DNA from: Oscheius dolichura
Lineage: Eukaryota; Nematoda; Chromadorea; Rhabditida; Rhabditidae
DNA: 64,000 bases
Direction of reading: 5' to 3'
NCBI GenBank assembly: GCA_932521035.1
Contig: OW051497.1
Location: forward strand, 6,138,001-6,202,000
A program made the translations under genes and the position numbers. The number at the start of each line of letters is the position of its first letter. Positions within the stretch are counted from its first letter, which is position 1. A model generated the notes under the pieces. That model was not told the DNA's origin and did not search any database. It worked only from the letters and a program-made list of their open reading frames with translations. Positions 1 to 12,261 of this stretch are shown one piece after another.

Positions 1-1359
1 CCACCTCCTTTTATCCGGCCACCAAAGGGCATGATCGGACCAATCCTTCCCGATATCTGCAACATCTAAGGTTGAACCCTTTCATGACATGACCCGCTGC
101 CTCTTTATGTACTCCATTAATGCGCAATAGAGGCTCTTTGATGGCCTAACAAGGACCAACGCGAACCCAAATCCACAAAAAAGGCGCAAACATGTTGAAC
201 AAATTGCCCAATTCTTCAAAATTGCCGCTTCACACGCGGCCGGCTAATTTGTCAGCAGACAATGATGATTTGCCGTTATCCCCAGGGAAAAAAGGCCACG
301 GATTTCAACGTTATTCCCGCTGCGTTTTGGGCAGAGTTGGTGGCGGACAATCGTAAATGAGTTATACATAGAGATGGGTCACGCGTCGCTGATTTGAATG
401 CATTGTTGGAGCGGGTGTAAGCACCCCGGATCGAGCTCATTCATTTACCATGAATGGCGGACTGATCACGACTATGCTAATTGTTCAGCGCCCCTTAAAT
501 GTTAGTGCTTTTCTTCAATTTGACTGGCGAGTATAGGAACCAACATGGCCTGACCGTTATTTGTCCGCTCGACTTGCAGCTTGGCATACAAAAGGAATAT
601 GTGTCCGACCCAATAATCGCCAGCCGTGCTGTTCTAGTCCCCTCGGCCGAAAGAAAGAAAGTGACGAATCCTGTACGAAGCTTCGGAGAATATTTTAAAA
701 CATTTTAGAGCGAGCGCTTCTTTTAGCAGCATTGAATCAGCCAAATCGATACAATCTTAGACAGTCAGAATTGAGGCATGGATGCACCCGGAAAGCGTCC
801 CCATATGCTCAGAATTGACTCATAGACCCTGAGATATAGGGAAATCTCTCCAAATAAGGGGCCTCTATCGTTCTTTTGTTCTCAGGTTTATGTGGCAGAC
901 TTTCTCAGCCCTCGCTTTTGTTGTAAAGAAGAGGCGGCTGTGATCGCCTGCAGGGGGTGGATACTTTTTGAGAACAGTGGCATTGGACCGCTAGGAAGTA
1001 GGTGAAACAACAAACAATCGTAATAACCAGCAAAAGCAAGTTTTAGAGAAATCATGGGAGATTACTCACCGACTTCTTTGACCAGGTCCAGCATAACGCC
1101 TCCGATGTGTTTCTCTCCTCGGACGACGACATTCCTGTAATAGAAAAATTAACATAACAGTAATATAAATAATTAAAAATAGCGGCATGGCCAGTTTCGC
1201 GCGAACGTTTTGATAACGAAAGACGAAAGAAACACAAGTTCACGACGTGGCGACCAACAAAAAGAACACAACAAACCTTTGGATATTGAGGTCGGTAATT
1301 AGAACATTCAAATTCCAGGATCCGTCCGGCTGGTATCCTTGCTCAATCAAATGAGCCAT
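1..1359 (-). CDS. unc-112: Kindlin/fermitin (UNC-112-like), 5' part, cut by window edge
   Basis: This is the start of a kindlin, an integrin-associated FERM protein that works at muscle and cell-matrix adhesions. Three exons splice in frame: 1277-1359, 1070-1134 and 1-56, the last running off the window. The protein begins MAHLIEQGYQPDGSWNLNVL and continues with TDLNIQR, a GEKHIGGVMLDLV segment and DWSDHALWWPDKRRW. The last is the kindlin F0 signature, and MAHL...TDLNIQR resembles C. elegans UNC-112. A second in-frame ATG lies 21 bases upstream (1378-1380), so the start could be there. The first intron is about 142 bp. The second is about 1 kb, unusually long for this window, and holds no exon I can see. 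Identity is firm; the rest of the gene is outside the window. Confidence 0.9.
57..1069 (-). other. Long second intron of the kindlin gene
   Basis: This 1-kb stretch lies between two in-frame kindlin exons, with a GTGAGT donor at 1069 and a TTGCAG acceptor ending at 57 on the minus strand. The open frame on the plus strand at 499-708 resembles nothing I know. Intronic enhancers are possible but none is recognisable. Confidence 0.7.
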
Positions 1360-1380
1360 TTTACCCTCGTGCCTAAACAT

Positions 1381-3836
1381 TCTCTCCTATTTGCATCAAA
1401 CCGTTAAAAAAAGCGAATGATCGAAAGAAAATAAACGGCATCCAATAAAATCTTAGTAAAGTATGTAAAAAATATCGTTGGCACTACGTGTACGAGCTTC
1501 GCTTGATATTGCGGGGTCGACGGACGCCAGGCGTTACAGCAAGTAGGCGGAGCATACATCCAATGACCGGACGGAAAACCGCGCAGCAATCGCGCCCTAT
1601 CTTATTGTCGGAGGTCAGGTAAGCATGAGGGCAGGAGGTAAATAGCAGAAGAAGTCTCGGAGGGGTGTGCCATTTAGGCAAAGCGATTAATGGCTGACGA
1701 TATTGATGACGGGAGGCAGCTAGGCGAAACTGAATGGTTTGACCAAGGGGGAAGAAGGAGATTCTTTTGTTTTCCTGCCTATCTGAATGCAAATGTCGAA
1801 TGGTTGGTTCGTCTTTGTTCTTGTGAGATAGATGGAAGCCGCCGGGTCGTCAATCTCCCCTCCTGTTAGTCTGTTATTTTCCGAACAATTAACTCCATCC
1901 CGACGACACCTTCATCCGTCACCGCAACCCTCAATTACACACGTGGACCCAGATCGTCGACCCTTATCTGCAAATTTATGGCGCGGAAGCCAAATAGTAC
2001 TTGTAGGGCACGGATTGAGATGTCTTTTAGCGCTTTATGGCAATCAGATGCAAGAGGGACTACTACAAGACAAGAAACGCAGGAGGGCGCGGATCGATCG
2101 GCGGCGCCTGGCTCTCATCTTTCCGTTTATCACCTCCTCCTGGCTAGCTGAATTTTCAACATCTTAAGCCGTTTGACCCTTTAATTGTTTTTCTTTTAAA
2201 TCGCTTGGTTTACCGCGTCTTTTTTGCATGCCAATAGCCTTTGCGCCTGTTGTCATAGTTACTCAAGCACTCGCTGCGACGGATTGATTTCACATTATAC
2301 GGATTAAGTGGATGGGAGAATCTCCATAAACAAACCAATTTAATCAAATGATAGGCATCCCAGAAAACGACGTATGAATCGTCTAAATACATAGGAAATT
2401 TAAACATTTGGAGATGACGGTCGACTATGCGATATCTGTAGAATCCCTGTGGCCCCTCGCGTGTTTCTTTTATAAATTGCGTGAGTAAAATGCACCCAAA
2501 GGCCTACGGGTCCGTTTCCTAATCGGGAGAAGGATTTGTGAGCAAAAAAGGGCTTAATGTTCTGCGCAATCAGTACCCTAATCCCTTGTAAACATTCCTA
2601 AAAACTGCCCGGAGGTGGGCGCCCTTAATATAATCAAGTGCGTTTCTCACATAGTCCAACTGTTCCTGTCTCATGTGATTCTTTCCTTCTTTTTCCTCCG
2701 AAACATCTGGCATACGACTCTCTCGGAGCACGCATTTTAGATGAACAACTGCAATACGAACAACTATCCAGGGCGCAATCGGAGCCGTCAAAAGCAACCA
2801 GTTTACACTTCAGACAAGAGGGCGAAATTCACACAGCGGGAGAATAAAAAGTAAGCACAGTCTGAAAGGAGATCGGTGTCATTGACAATTAGTTTAAAAG
2901 GTGAGGGGCGGGATAGGCTAATATGGTTAGAGTCTGGGAAATTTGATATAGAAGGAGGCATTCGGCCTTCTCTCCTACGGATGATCCTCTTCTTTCCTTC
3001 TAACCCTCAAAAAATGCTTCTTTACGATACAGAAAGGTTCAGAGAGATTATATTTTCCGACAAGAACTAGTCTGTCCCATTCAGATGGATACGCTTTCTT
3101 ACTGTGCTGGGCTACATCTTTTTCGTATCAATGCCAGCCCTTTCTCTGAGTTTCTATTACATTTATATTTGGGATCCAGGATACATGACGAAGGTACCGA
3201 ATTCGGGATAAGCACATTTAAATCAGTTACAGAATGAGAGTCTGGGCAATGCCGGCTTTCCTGCCAAATATATCGAACCAATTAAGACAGACCGCTCCAT
3301 AAAAGATGCTCCTTCAACACGTAAGAACCCCGGAGTACTGACCTCGTGTAGTTTTAGAGCCCTCGTCACTACCGCCACCGACAGTTCCGAATATCCAGAC
3401 GATTTTAAGAGAGGGAGCAAAGTCGATGGAGTCGTCATCTCATGAACAACCGGTTCACATTGGTCCACGGTGAAAGTCTCAAGCTATTCCATACCAAGGT
3501 TATGCCATAAGGTGTCATTCTACTATTCTTGTATTCGGGGCAGGTTCTCTACAGATTTTGACAAAATAGAACACTTACTGAAATAACACAACCACTCCAA
3601 ATATTCTAATCTCCGCCGGTTTTAACGTGTTTCATTCTGTTACCCCTACTTCACCAGCTTCCAAACGAACCTTTCGCACTACCCTGATTCTCAAGGACTA
3701 AGTTTCCCCATTCCCATGTGAAGCTGCCCTTCCAATTGCGCAATACTTGTTACAGTCACTTGTTTTTCAGTCTAGTCATTTATTCTAGCTCACCATATAT
3801 TTTGGATTCACCCTTATTTTTGTATATAAAACGAGG
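1381..3836. other. Intergenic region, no supported gene
   Basis: This region lies upstream of the kindlin gene and downstream of the GPCR. Short open frames on both strands (such as 2570-2797 and 3223-3468, minus) have no recognisable domain and no convincing splice partners. It probably holds the kindlin promoter. Confidence 0.5.
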
Positions 3837-5418
3837 TTACAAAGCAATAAAACTAAAGTTCAACCTCCTGTGTATATTAACAACAACAGAAGGAAGAATT
3901 GAATCACCGGCTGAACCTTTTATATGTGATGATATGACACAATTATGACTATCAATCAGACGAACTCTATGTGATCGGTGGTACTGTCTTGTTGGTTGAC
4001 CAACATTGTTTGAGGCAAGGAGAGGTGGAGGTTTTCGATGATTGTCATTCGTCTTGACAGCTTCTCGTTTGTCCAAAGTTGAGCTGAAAAGATGTTTATC
4101 TCCTTCTTCCTTTGGCGGCAAACCTATGAAAGACTTCATTTCAGCCCGGAGCACAGGTTGAAATATGAGATAAATGGGTAAGCGAAGGCACGAGGCAAGA
4201 ATGGTGAACACGGAAATCCAATCTACGGACAAGGTATAAAAAGCAGGGTGGCTGAAAATAGATCTTCCTTGTTTGCTCTAAGAAACCCACTTGGCCATTA
4301 GTCCCTCCTGGTCGTAGAACTCCCAAAGGGTGATGATAACTTGTAAGAAGTTACTCATTAGGTAAGTACACACGATGATGACCAGGGTCTTGGTAACCGC
4401 AATTATTCTCGCCTGTAATTTTGTGTATCTATTTTCTCAAAATCCCTCCTTACCTTCTTCTGTTTCACACTCTGCTTCTCTTCAGTGTGCTGGATTGTTC
4501 TCGCTATTTGCCGTTGTTTCCTTAGTCTGTAAACCAGACGAACGTTGAGATACAATAGGATGACGAAAGGGGCCAAAATGGTGAACACGTTTCTGAAAGA
4601 ACCTTTAGCCGCCCCTTCTCAAATCTTACCGAAATATAAATCTAAAGTAAAACCTAAACCATTCCAGTGTCAGCAAATAGTGTGGTCTGATCTGGTACTC
4701 CCCAAAAGTGTCGATGCATTCCTCTATCCTTACTGTCTAAAACACTCGTTGCTTGGGTAATTGTGGGGCCTACTTGTATCTCAAAGAGAAATGTCCCTTT
4801 GCTTATCACTCCACACATCACTGCAATGAAGGCGAAAATAGGTCTATGCCTCTGAAAATGAGGTTTACAGAGCCTTCTAGTTGAAACACCTGCAGATGAG
4901 CTACCGCCCAGCTGTCGACGGATGCACAGTATCTTTCTATAGCGGCGAAGGTGATAAGGTAAGTTGACGCCGTCATAGCCACTTGAGCCACGGCCAGCAT
5001 TACCACCAGATATTGGGCCCTATACCTTCTAATATTCAGAAGAAGACTACTGCTTACCAAATATATTTCAACGTCAAGGATCCAATCCAGTGGTAAAAGA
5101 CCCTTACGGAGAAGAGAGCAACAAAGCCAACCCCGAGGAAAACATCGAATACGGCCAACAATAGCATATATAAATTAGGGGAATTTCTGACGATACGCTA
5201 TTAAAAGAGAAGCGAGTCGCTACTTACCTATGCTGGGGATTTGTGACGAAAACAGCAAACACAAATGAATTAAATATAATACAAATAACGGATAATATGG
5301 TTCCGAAGAAGACATTCAAAATCACCCGTTGGAGAATATAGTCCCAGTCCGGTTCAGGACAATAAAAAGAAGGCTCTTCTAGTATGGCCGTTGTATTTTC
5401 GAGAGTGGAGTTGTCCAT
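3837..5418 (-). CDS. FMRFamide-receptor-like rhodopsin-class GPCR, 438 aa
   Basis: This is a seven-helix neuropeptide receptor of the plasma membrane. Eight exons join in frame: 5228-5418, 5058-5186, 4928-5025, 4774-4889, 4630-4736, 4454-4592, 4291-4412 and 3837-4251. The N terminus carries N-glycosylation sequons (NSTLENTT). Helix 1 is followed by RNSPNLYMLLLAVFD (helix 2), AVAQVAMTASTYLI then ERY (helix 3), a Cys in the second extracellular loop (RIEECIDTF), ILAPFVILLYLNVRLVYRL (helix 5), VTKTLVIIVCTYL (helix 6) and RLPIYLIFQP (helix 7). These resemble the nematode FRPR/DMSR receptors. Introns are 32-46 bp, except about 41 bp after exon 1. The splice after exon 2 must use an AAG acceptor, because the TAG three bases earlier would create a stop. 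The C-terminal tail of about 100 residues is low in features. The ligand cannot be predicted. Confidence 0.88.
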
Positions 5419-8400
5419 CTGAAACGAATGGAAAGTTAAGGACGGGTCATTTGCATTTCATGACTATAAGCGAAAATAAACAGAGAAGGAAGCTTGGACT
5501 CGTGAGAAAAGGGATAATCTCAGAATGCCGGAAAAGACGCTAGTGCAGTTGGTTAGTAACCGACCGAAGGGTTTCAATTAGTGCGCGACATTTGTAATCT
5601 CTAGAGAAGAGTCGATCACAACAAAATTAAAGGATTGTCAACCAGCTGTTGGCCCTGAATGCCCGTAATAATGCAATTTTTGTTGGTGTTTGAGACAGAG
5701 CATAAGAATTTGTATGGGAATCACGTTTGGACAATTAAAATGAAGCAGATTCTTTAGGAAGAAATAGAGGTTCCAGGAGAAGCCTAATTATAAATATAAA
5801 TTACTCTGTGTGGTGGGCGACGTCTGCCTAGATTCTAAGTTCAAAGCAGCAGTTTGCGCAGAAGTGTGTTGCGTTGAATACGAGAGAATTGAAGACGCCA
5901 CCCGGTGTTTCCGGAAAGACACACAAAGTTCTCAATTAGGCTCAAAATAAGTCCAAAAAGAGTTTGTGGAGTTCATTGAGATGAACATGCCTCTCTGGGG
6001 ATTCTGGCTGATAACGGGAGGGATTGAAGTGTTAGATATGCCATCAAGATCCCCAACTAGGAGACTCTTCTCCCGCGAGAATAGCTTTTTTGTATCCCAT
6101 GCGATTCACAGTCAAATGCTCAACAGCCCTTATAACCAAGAGAAAAGAGAGGAATGGTCGGTATCCACGAAAACACGAGTTTAAATAAACACGGAGAAAT
6201 GTTACCCGGTAGCCAGAAACAATAGGGCATTGTTACAATGTTGCAGGGAGATTCCGGCTATGTCCTTGTGTTCATCTTCAATCTCACTCGCCGCGGCAGA
6301 ATAATTCAGCAACAACGTATAAAAAAGTGTGAGGATAAATCCGTATTCCACCCTTATTTTGAAGAAAAAGTACAGAGTTTTAAATTAACCCAATTATTTA
6401 AATGGCAAAATATTCGTCGGAGAGTTTCTTATCCATCAAGTTGAGTACACATCGTTTTATCCTTCGAACCACCAACTGACGCTTATTTCACCCAGAACAA
6501 ACCATTTGTCAGGCCGGCGTCAATTTGATCCTGCTCTTCGATCTTATAGATTCATTAGAGGGCTGAATCGGAAAGGATCAAAGCCGTAGAATGAGAAAAG
6601 GATAGAATCATGAGATTGGAAAGAATATTTTGTTATTCCATTAGATAATGAAGGAAAGAGCTGAAACCGGGGGCAGAGTCGTAGTGACTAGGCCATTTAT
6701 TAAGTTCACCGGCAACCAAAGGAATAAAGAATAGAAAAAGTGTCTAGCTCCCGGACGCAATACAAAATGTCCGTGGCCAGCCAAACAATTAGGAAAGTTC
6801 GTCGTTGAATGAGCAATGCCCGAAATTCGCAAAAAGCAAGTTACTACAGAATTCATGTCACAAGTTAGTCGTATCGGTCTGTGATTGACGAGCGGCTAAT
6901 TCTCGGTTGGGTCCTGTCATAGACAGAGATTTGCGTGAAGGCAAACCCTAGTATTACAACCGCGAGGAGCAGAAGAAACCAAAAATGGACAGGAATGTTT
7001 AAAAACGTCATTTGAGACGAACCTAATTTTGGAAGGTGAAAATGCAGTTAGCAGGAGGGACATAGGATCTGGTCCGAGGACGACGAACATGAAACTGAGA
7101 ACAAGATCCAAGGTCTGATCTGTCGGGCTCGGGCGATTTACACTAGATGAACGTCGTTTGCTCACCTAACTGAGTTTAGCTGAGGAGACGGCCTAATATA
7201 AACAAGACAACGGACGATAAATTTTTAAGTTATGGGCAGCAAACACCCACGACCCTTCTTACTGTACTGCCAGACGGGTTGTTGCCCCGGTTCGGGTAGA
7301 AAATAGTAAAATATGTATGTGGAACAAATGCAAAAGCACTAAAGCGTGAATCTATCTTGGGAATCTCAGTAGTGGAGGACATAATAATTAAGAAACCAAC
7401 GGATCGGATGGAGTGTCCAGAGGGTGGTGATTAAATACTGAAGGGGAGAAACACGTCAAACGTGACAATTGATAGCTTCTTAGGGGTCACAATTGGTCTG
7501 GGAATTAAATTTTCTGGAAGATTAGCAGGAGAACGCCTCATGACAACAAATGTGAATGGTTCTGCTAAATAAGAAGGATGACTGAAGCTGAAGTGAACAA
7601 AGGTGAAATATGGAAATATGATTAGGATGGTGCTGGAACCAAATTGGCGTGCAACCGCAAGCTGGCAGAAAGTTCAAAAGAAACACGGCTGTCACCAACG
7701 TGACTCCTCTCTGATGGATGGGAAGGTCCCTACTTTTTTTCTAATTTGTAACATTATTTAATGCCGCTAGGTTAGGAGGGGGAGTAGGTCAGAAGTAAAG
7801 ATGACGTGTATCCATTGGTGTAGGGCCGGAGATACCACTAATTCCACAATGCGATTCCCTTCATTAGAACGACTGAGGTTAAATTGGTTGCTGCGCGGGG
7901 GATGCATTCATATCCTTGTATTTACTACGCTTTGTCCCTGCCCCTCCCGGATGTGATTTCATCTTTTACGATTAAATCTTTAATTAGCATTTCGTTTTTT
8001 GGATAGTTTAAAAGATGCTTTTCGCCCCTTCAGCCGATCCTAAGGTATAATGCAGGGCCATTCATTCAATGATCGCAAGAGGCGACATTTTGGTTTACAG
8101 AAATTTCAAATAAGTATTTTCTACTAGTGTCTATTTCTGTCCAATGCAAACCAACAGACTGTGCATAAATTAGTAGAAACTAGCAGAGGCCAGAAGATAA
8201 TACGGACACGAGACAATATGAGGAAGAGATAGGAGAACTTTGAAATGTTCACCACCATTCGTCTAATGATTTGGCAGGAAGAGGGGGTGGAGTACTTATG
8301 ACTGCTGCCTACCAGTTGCCGGGGGCTGAAAATAAACTGGCGGCTCACTTGTGGATGGAAACAAATCACGGGTAGAATCTCGTCCGGGCTTTTTCTACCA

Positions 8401-8734
8401 ACCGCAGAGATCCCAGCAGATTTATGTGGGCGCCCTTTGAGGTCATTTGCTGGGACTAAGCTACCGTTTCCAAATCACCTACGGGAAGGGAGGAGGTCTC
8501 AAAGCAGAGCTTGACACGCTGTGGACTGGCTCCTTCTTCCTGTGCTTTCAGTTGCCTCTTCTGCCCTTGATGAATGAGCAGACCTATAGTGATCCATCAC
8601 CAACTGAGAGAAAAAAAGCCTTGATGCTTTGGAATGAATGGGTGCTGAGAGAAGATCCTTACAAAATGCAAAATATTTTCCTCTCTGGTTTCCAATTAAC
8701 GCCTTGAGAATCTCGCTAATTGTTCAAGCAAACG
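5419..8734. other. Intergenic region, no supported gene
   Basis: About 3.3 kb without a supported coding exon. The plus strand is purine-rich, so the minus strand, upstream of the GPCR, is pyrimidine-rich. It probably contains the GPCR promoter. Open frames at 6641-7165 and 8124-8369 show no family resemblance. Confidence 0.5.
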
Positions 8735-8740
8735 TTTATT
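8735..8740 (-). terminator. Poly(A) signal of the cytochrome b5 gene
   Basis: TTTATT on the plus strand gives AATAAA on the minus strand, 32 bases after the stop codon of the cytochrome b5 gene. Confidence 0.65.
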
Positions 8741-8771
8741 GTTCCCCATAAAGCAGAGTGTAAAGTGGACG

Positions 8772-9287
8772 CTATTTCTTTAGGGTGCCTATACACAATT
8801 CTTCCAGTTTTTTCATCATCGATGTCCAAGGTAATCCGTGAGCTTGAACTGATCGCATACCAGCTGACGCATCCTAAAAGATCACAGTATGAAAGACTGC
8901 AAATGTTACCTTCCCCGCCTGTCGTAGCATTGCACTGCCACCTGGATGGCAAGAAAAATAAGGAGTCATATTATAAACCTATATAGCTGAGAGTGGAAAG
9001 GGGTTAACCGTTACCTTGCCGTCAAATATAATCCATAGATCATCGGCCGTACAATGCCGCTCAACTTCATTTTTTGTGTATTCGCGAGTCATTATGGTGG
9101 TCGAATGTTCCTATTGAAAGAGACAGTAAGGGGTTACAAGGTAGAAATATAGATGAGGGAATCAATGCACTAAATGAGGAAGCAGACTAAGCTGGGAAAG
9201 CTATTAGGGCAGCCAGCACACCTTAACGAACGAATCAATTGGTCGGAAGTCATCTGCTCCTGGTCCGGGAACGTCTAGACACGCCAT
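8772..9287 (-). CDS. Cytochrome b5-domain protein, NCB5OR-like, 110 aa
   Basis: This is a small haem-binding electron carrier. Four exons, 9222-9287, 9015-9110, 8910-8978 and 8772-8873, are all in phase 0. After MACLDVPGPGADDF the domain runs YTKNEVERHC, DDLWIIFDGK, VYNMTPYFSCHPGG, LRQAGKDASAGMRSVQAH and MMKKLEELCIGTL. The His of HPGG and the His of QAH are the expected axial haem ligands. The VYNxTPY and PW(T)SMMKK stretches resemble the b5 domain of the cytochrome b5/b5-reductase fusion NCB5OR (CYB5R4) more than microsomal cytochrome b5. No flavin domain or membrane anchor follows: a stop is reached just after the domain and AATAAA lies 32 bases beyond. It may pass electrons to a separate reductase. 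Confidence 0.88.
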
Positions 9288-9797
9288 CCTGAATGACCAA
9301 GTGAAATTAGCATATGACGTCAGGTGAACCGTGTTTTCCCTGTGGCATCCCTACACGACGCGGTTTATGGTATTTGCCAGCCGATATTCAAAGAGCTCAA
9401 CAACAGTTCCTCCTTGTTTGGCATTTGTGGAAGTGTTTTTTGAATCTTCCCGAATAAAACGCCGTTTTCAGCTGATACCTATGCACGCCGGCACGTAGAA
9501 CTGAAGTTCAAACGTTTGCATTATGAATATGACTAACGGAGGTCAAACCGGGTCTTTACGGTTACTCCGCAAAACCCCATTTTTGTTCCATATTTGCATA
9601 TTTTACAGACTATATAGACCTTGTGATCCGACTCACGACAGGAAGAGTCCTACAGGGACGTGTCAGTCGGACTTGTTTTTGATCCGCATTACCCCCTGGC
9701 GGTGAGTCTCGCGTTTTTTCCCTCGCCACTCTGTATTCTCATTATCACCACGCACTGTTGCTCATCCTTGTGACCATTACAATTCCGTCGATTTTAG
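9288..9797. other. Divergent promoter region
   Basis: About 500 bases between the start codons of the minus-strand cytochrome b5 gene and the plus-strand astacin gene. No coding exon is supported. It must hold both promoters. Confidence 0.5.
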
Positions 9798-12181
9798 ATG
9801 GGATATTGGCCTATTCTTCTGTTACTGGTGCCTGTCTCGGCTTCTTTTCTTGACTACATTGCTAATAGAAATGAATTGGCTGCGGGTCCAGCCGGCAGGA
9901 ATCAGAGTCAATTAGAGAAAGTAGGGGTTTTTCGATCTACACAATTTTACCCCGCATATATTTCTCCAATTGTCAATTTCAGTTATTTCCCAATACCAAC
10001 ATCTCAGTTGTCCAGCAGAGGATAGCCATGAGGCGGGTCAACTTGTCTGAGCAGCTCAAGCTGGACACAAAAACACAAAACGAACTTGGCAAGCGTTTGA
10101 AGGTTTGTAACTGTAATGTAACAGATCACCACCATTTCCCCAAAATCAGCAACTGTTCGCGGTTGGATTATGGAAATAAAAAATGATACACTTCAATTAG
10201 TTTAATTTTAATGTTGCAGAAGTATAAACAGAAGCCTAAGACGAAGGTACGGCCCGGGGGAGACTCAATTCACGAAGTGAACAAGAACACGAACGTCAGC
10301 GATCTCCTATACCAAGGCGACATCGTGCTGACAGTGTATGTGACTCCTTAGACCCATACGAACGTTTTTAGAGCTCAAGCTGATAAATTAGCAGAACTGA
10401 GCAATACGAAAATTGGGTCGAGGTTAAAACGCCAAGCATACGTCGATAGGTTAGTCGGTTTTGTTATTTGTGCTGGAACAGGCATCATTCTGCGGCCTTA
10501 CAAATGATCATCATCACACTACGGAACCACTGGTAAACGCAAGCATCGCTCAGACCACATATCCTCTTGTTTGTAACACAATTATTTTAGATTTTATCCT
10601 ACAACAACATGGGGACGGACAGTTTATTACTACTTTGATGGGTCGGTAGCTCCAGGTATGCGATCGATGACAAAATATGAATGCTCTCAGGCAGTGTGAC
10701 AAGAAGCGTCTTTTCCAAGGCAGCGCAATTTTGGCAAGCGAATACCTGTATCAACTTCGAGGAAAACTCTTCTGGTACCGTTCTTTAATTAGTCAGTCGC
10801 CATTTTATTCAGCCAAGAACCGAATCCGCGTGTTCCGAGGACAAGGATGTTATTCATATATTGGGAGAGTGGGTGGGGAACAGGAACTTTCTCTCGGACA
10901 GGGATGTGAATCAGTTGGTCATGTTTATTTTGAATAATAAGAATAACAGGTCGGAACAGCTGCCCATGAACTGGGACATGCTTTGGGATTCTTTCATTTG
11001 CAGTCGAGATACGATCGAGACAACTACATCACTGTAAACGTTAGGAATATACAGGTTTAATAATATAGCGAGTATAGCAGTCATCTTTGTTTTCAGTACA
11101 GTTATGTTGATCAGTTTGACAAAGAGTCGACGTCTACTAACAATAATTACGGAATGCCATACGATTATGGAAGTGTGATGCAGTATGGAGGGCTCAGCGC
11201 TTCCCGGAACGGTAAACCGACCATGGTGGCCAAGGACATCAACTACCAAGACACCATGGGCAGTGATCTCGTCGGTTTCTATGACATCTCCATGATGAAC
11301 GAGTACTACAAGTGCAAAAGTAAGCGTTACACTAGCAAATAACGGAAGTTTATTTAAGGTAACTGCCCTGCTGCAACCTCTGCCAACTGTCAAAATGGAG
11401 GCTTTCCCAACCCAAGATCTTGCGGCATTTGTGTCTGCCCCTTTGGTTACGGTGGAAACTACTGCGCAGAAAGAGTAAGCTCCTATGTTTCTGTTACATT
11501 CTTCACCCATTCAGCCCTCTGGATGTGGAGGTGTCCTACAAGCGACATCAACTACTCAGACTTTACAAGATAAAGTTGGACAGGGAAGCCCGACCCCCTT
11601 GGAAGATTTCTCGTTTTGCAATTACTGGATTGAGGTATCTATAAAATCTGTCAGTATGAGTTATTTAGGCTCCACCTGGTAAAACCATTGAAATCAAGCT
11701 GAAGTCGTACACTGGCTATTTCACCGACGGCTGCCCGTACGGAGGTGTAGAGATCAAAACTAATGCCGACCAGAAACTCACCGGTTACAGGTACCGTTTT
11801 GTTTATTTTTATCCTTGTTTGTTCCCAGGTTCTGTTCTAACGAAGACGCCGGAACACCATTGAACTCTTCTTCTAATCTCGTTCCCATCATAACGTACAA
11901 CAGAATCCTTACGAGTTCTGTCGTCTTGGAATACAAAATAGGTTGGGCCAAAGAGTTCTTTTACTTCTAAGCTATTCAGCGGCTACAGCGACAACAACGC
12001 CTGTAAAAGGCTTTGAAGCAGACACTAAGAACGCCTGCAAAGATAATAGTGGAATGAAGTAAGTATTCTCTAATTCCTCCTTATGACCTCATTTAGCTGC
12101 TTCATCTTGCAATACTTTGGTTACTGTGACATGCAGCAAGTACAGAAACGGTGTCGGAAATCTTGCCAGAAATGCAAATGA
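9798..12181 (+). CDS. Secreted astacin metalloprotease (NAS type): pro-domain, astacin, EGF, CUB, ShKT; 549 aa
   Basis: This is an extracellular zinc endopeptidase. Fifteen exons join in frame: 9798-9920, 9983-10102, 10220-10335, 10372-10449, 10591-10655, 10691-10774, 10813-10913, 10950-11054, 11097-11319, 11359-11474, 11515-11634, 11669-11790, 11829-11941, 11980-12058 and 12097-12181. A signal peptide ([16 protein letters not shown]) is followed by a pro-domain ending RLKRQAYVD, a furin-type site. The zinc site [11 protein letters not shown] (about residues 235-245) is intact and followed by QSRYDRD. The Met-turn region reads [11 protein letters not shown]. Next come an EGF-like module (CQNGGF...[12 protein letters not shown]), a CUB domain, and a C-terminal six-Cys ShKT module ending CRKSCQKCK. 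All catalytic residues are present. This domain order is typical of nematode NAS proteases with cuticle or matrix roles. AATAAA lies at 12199-12204. Confidence 0.93.
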
Positions 12182-12198
12182 TCACCGCAAGCTGTGCA

Positions 12199-12204
12199 AA
12201 TAAA
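12199..12204 (+). terminator. Poly(A) signal of the astacin gene
   Basis: A perfect AATAAA lies 17 bases after the astacin stop codon. The convergent CHK gene has its own AATAAA (minus strand) at 12240-12245, so the two 3' ends are separated by only about 80 bases. Confidence 0.7.
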
Positions 12205-12261
12205 ATTGTGTTGTATATCATCTCCTATAGCTTTAAAAATTTATTATGTACCACTATTGAA

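Noticed and set aside
1404-1792. Overlapping minus-strand open frames upstream of the kindlin gene
   Set aside because: They are in two frames of the same DNA, have no protein pattern and lie where the kindlin promoter is expected.
2570-2797. 75-codon minus-strand frame
   Set aside because: The charged C-terminal half looks plausible, but there is no start context, splice partner or family match.
3223-3468. 81-codon minus-strand frame as a gene
   Set aside because: The reading looks protein-like in places but has no motif, no clear splice sites and no poly(A) signal in support.
10911-11510. 199-codon minus-strand open frame
   Set aside because: It is antisense to astacin exons 8-10, whose frame, zinc motif and splice sites are certain.
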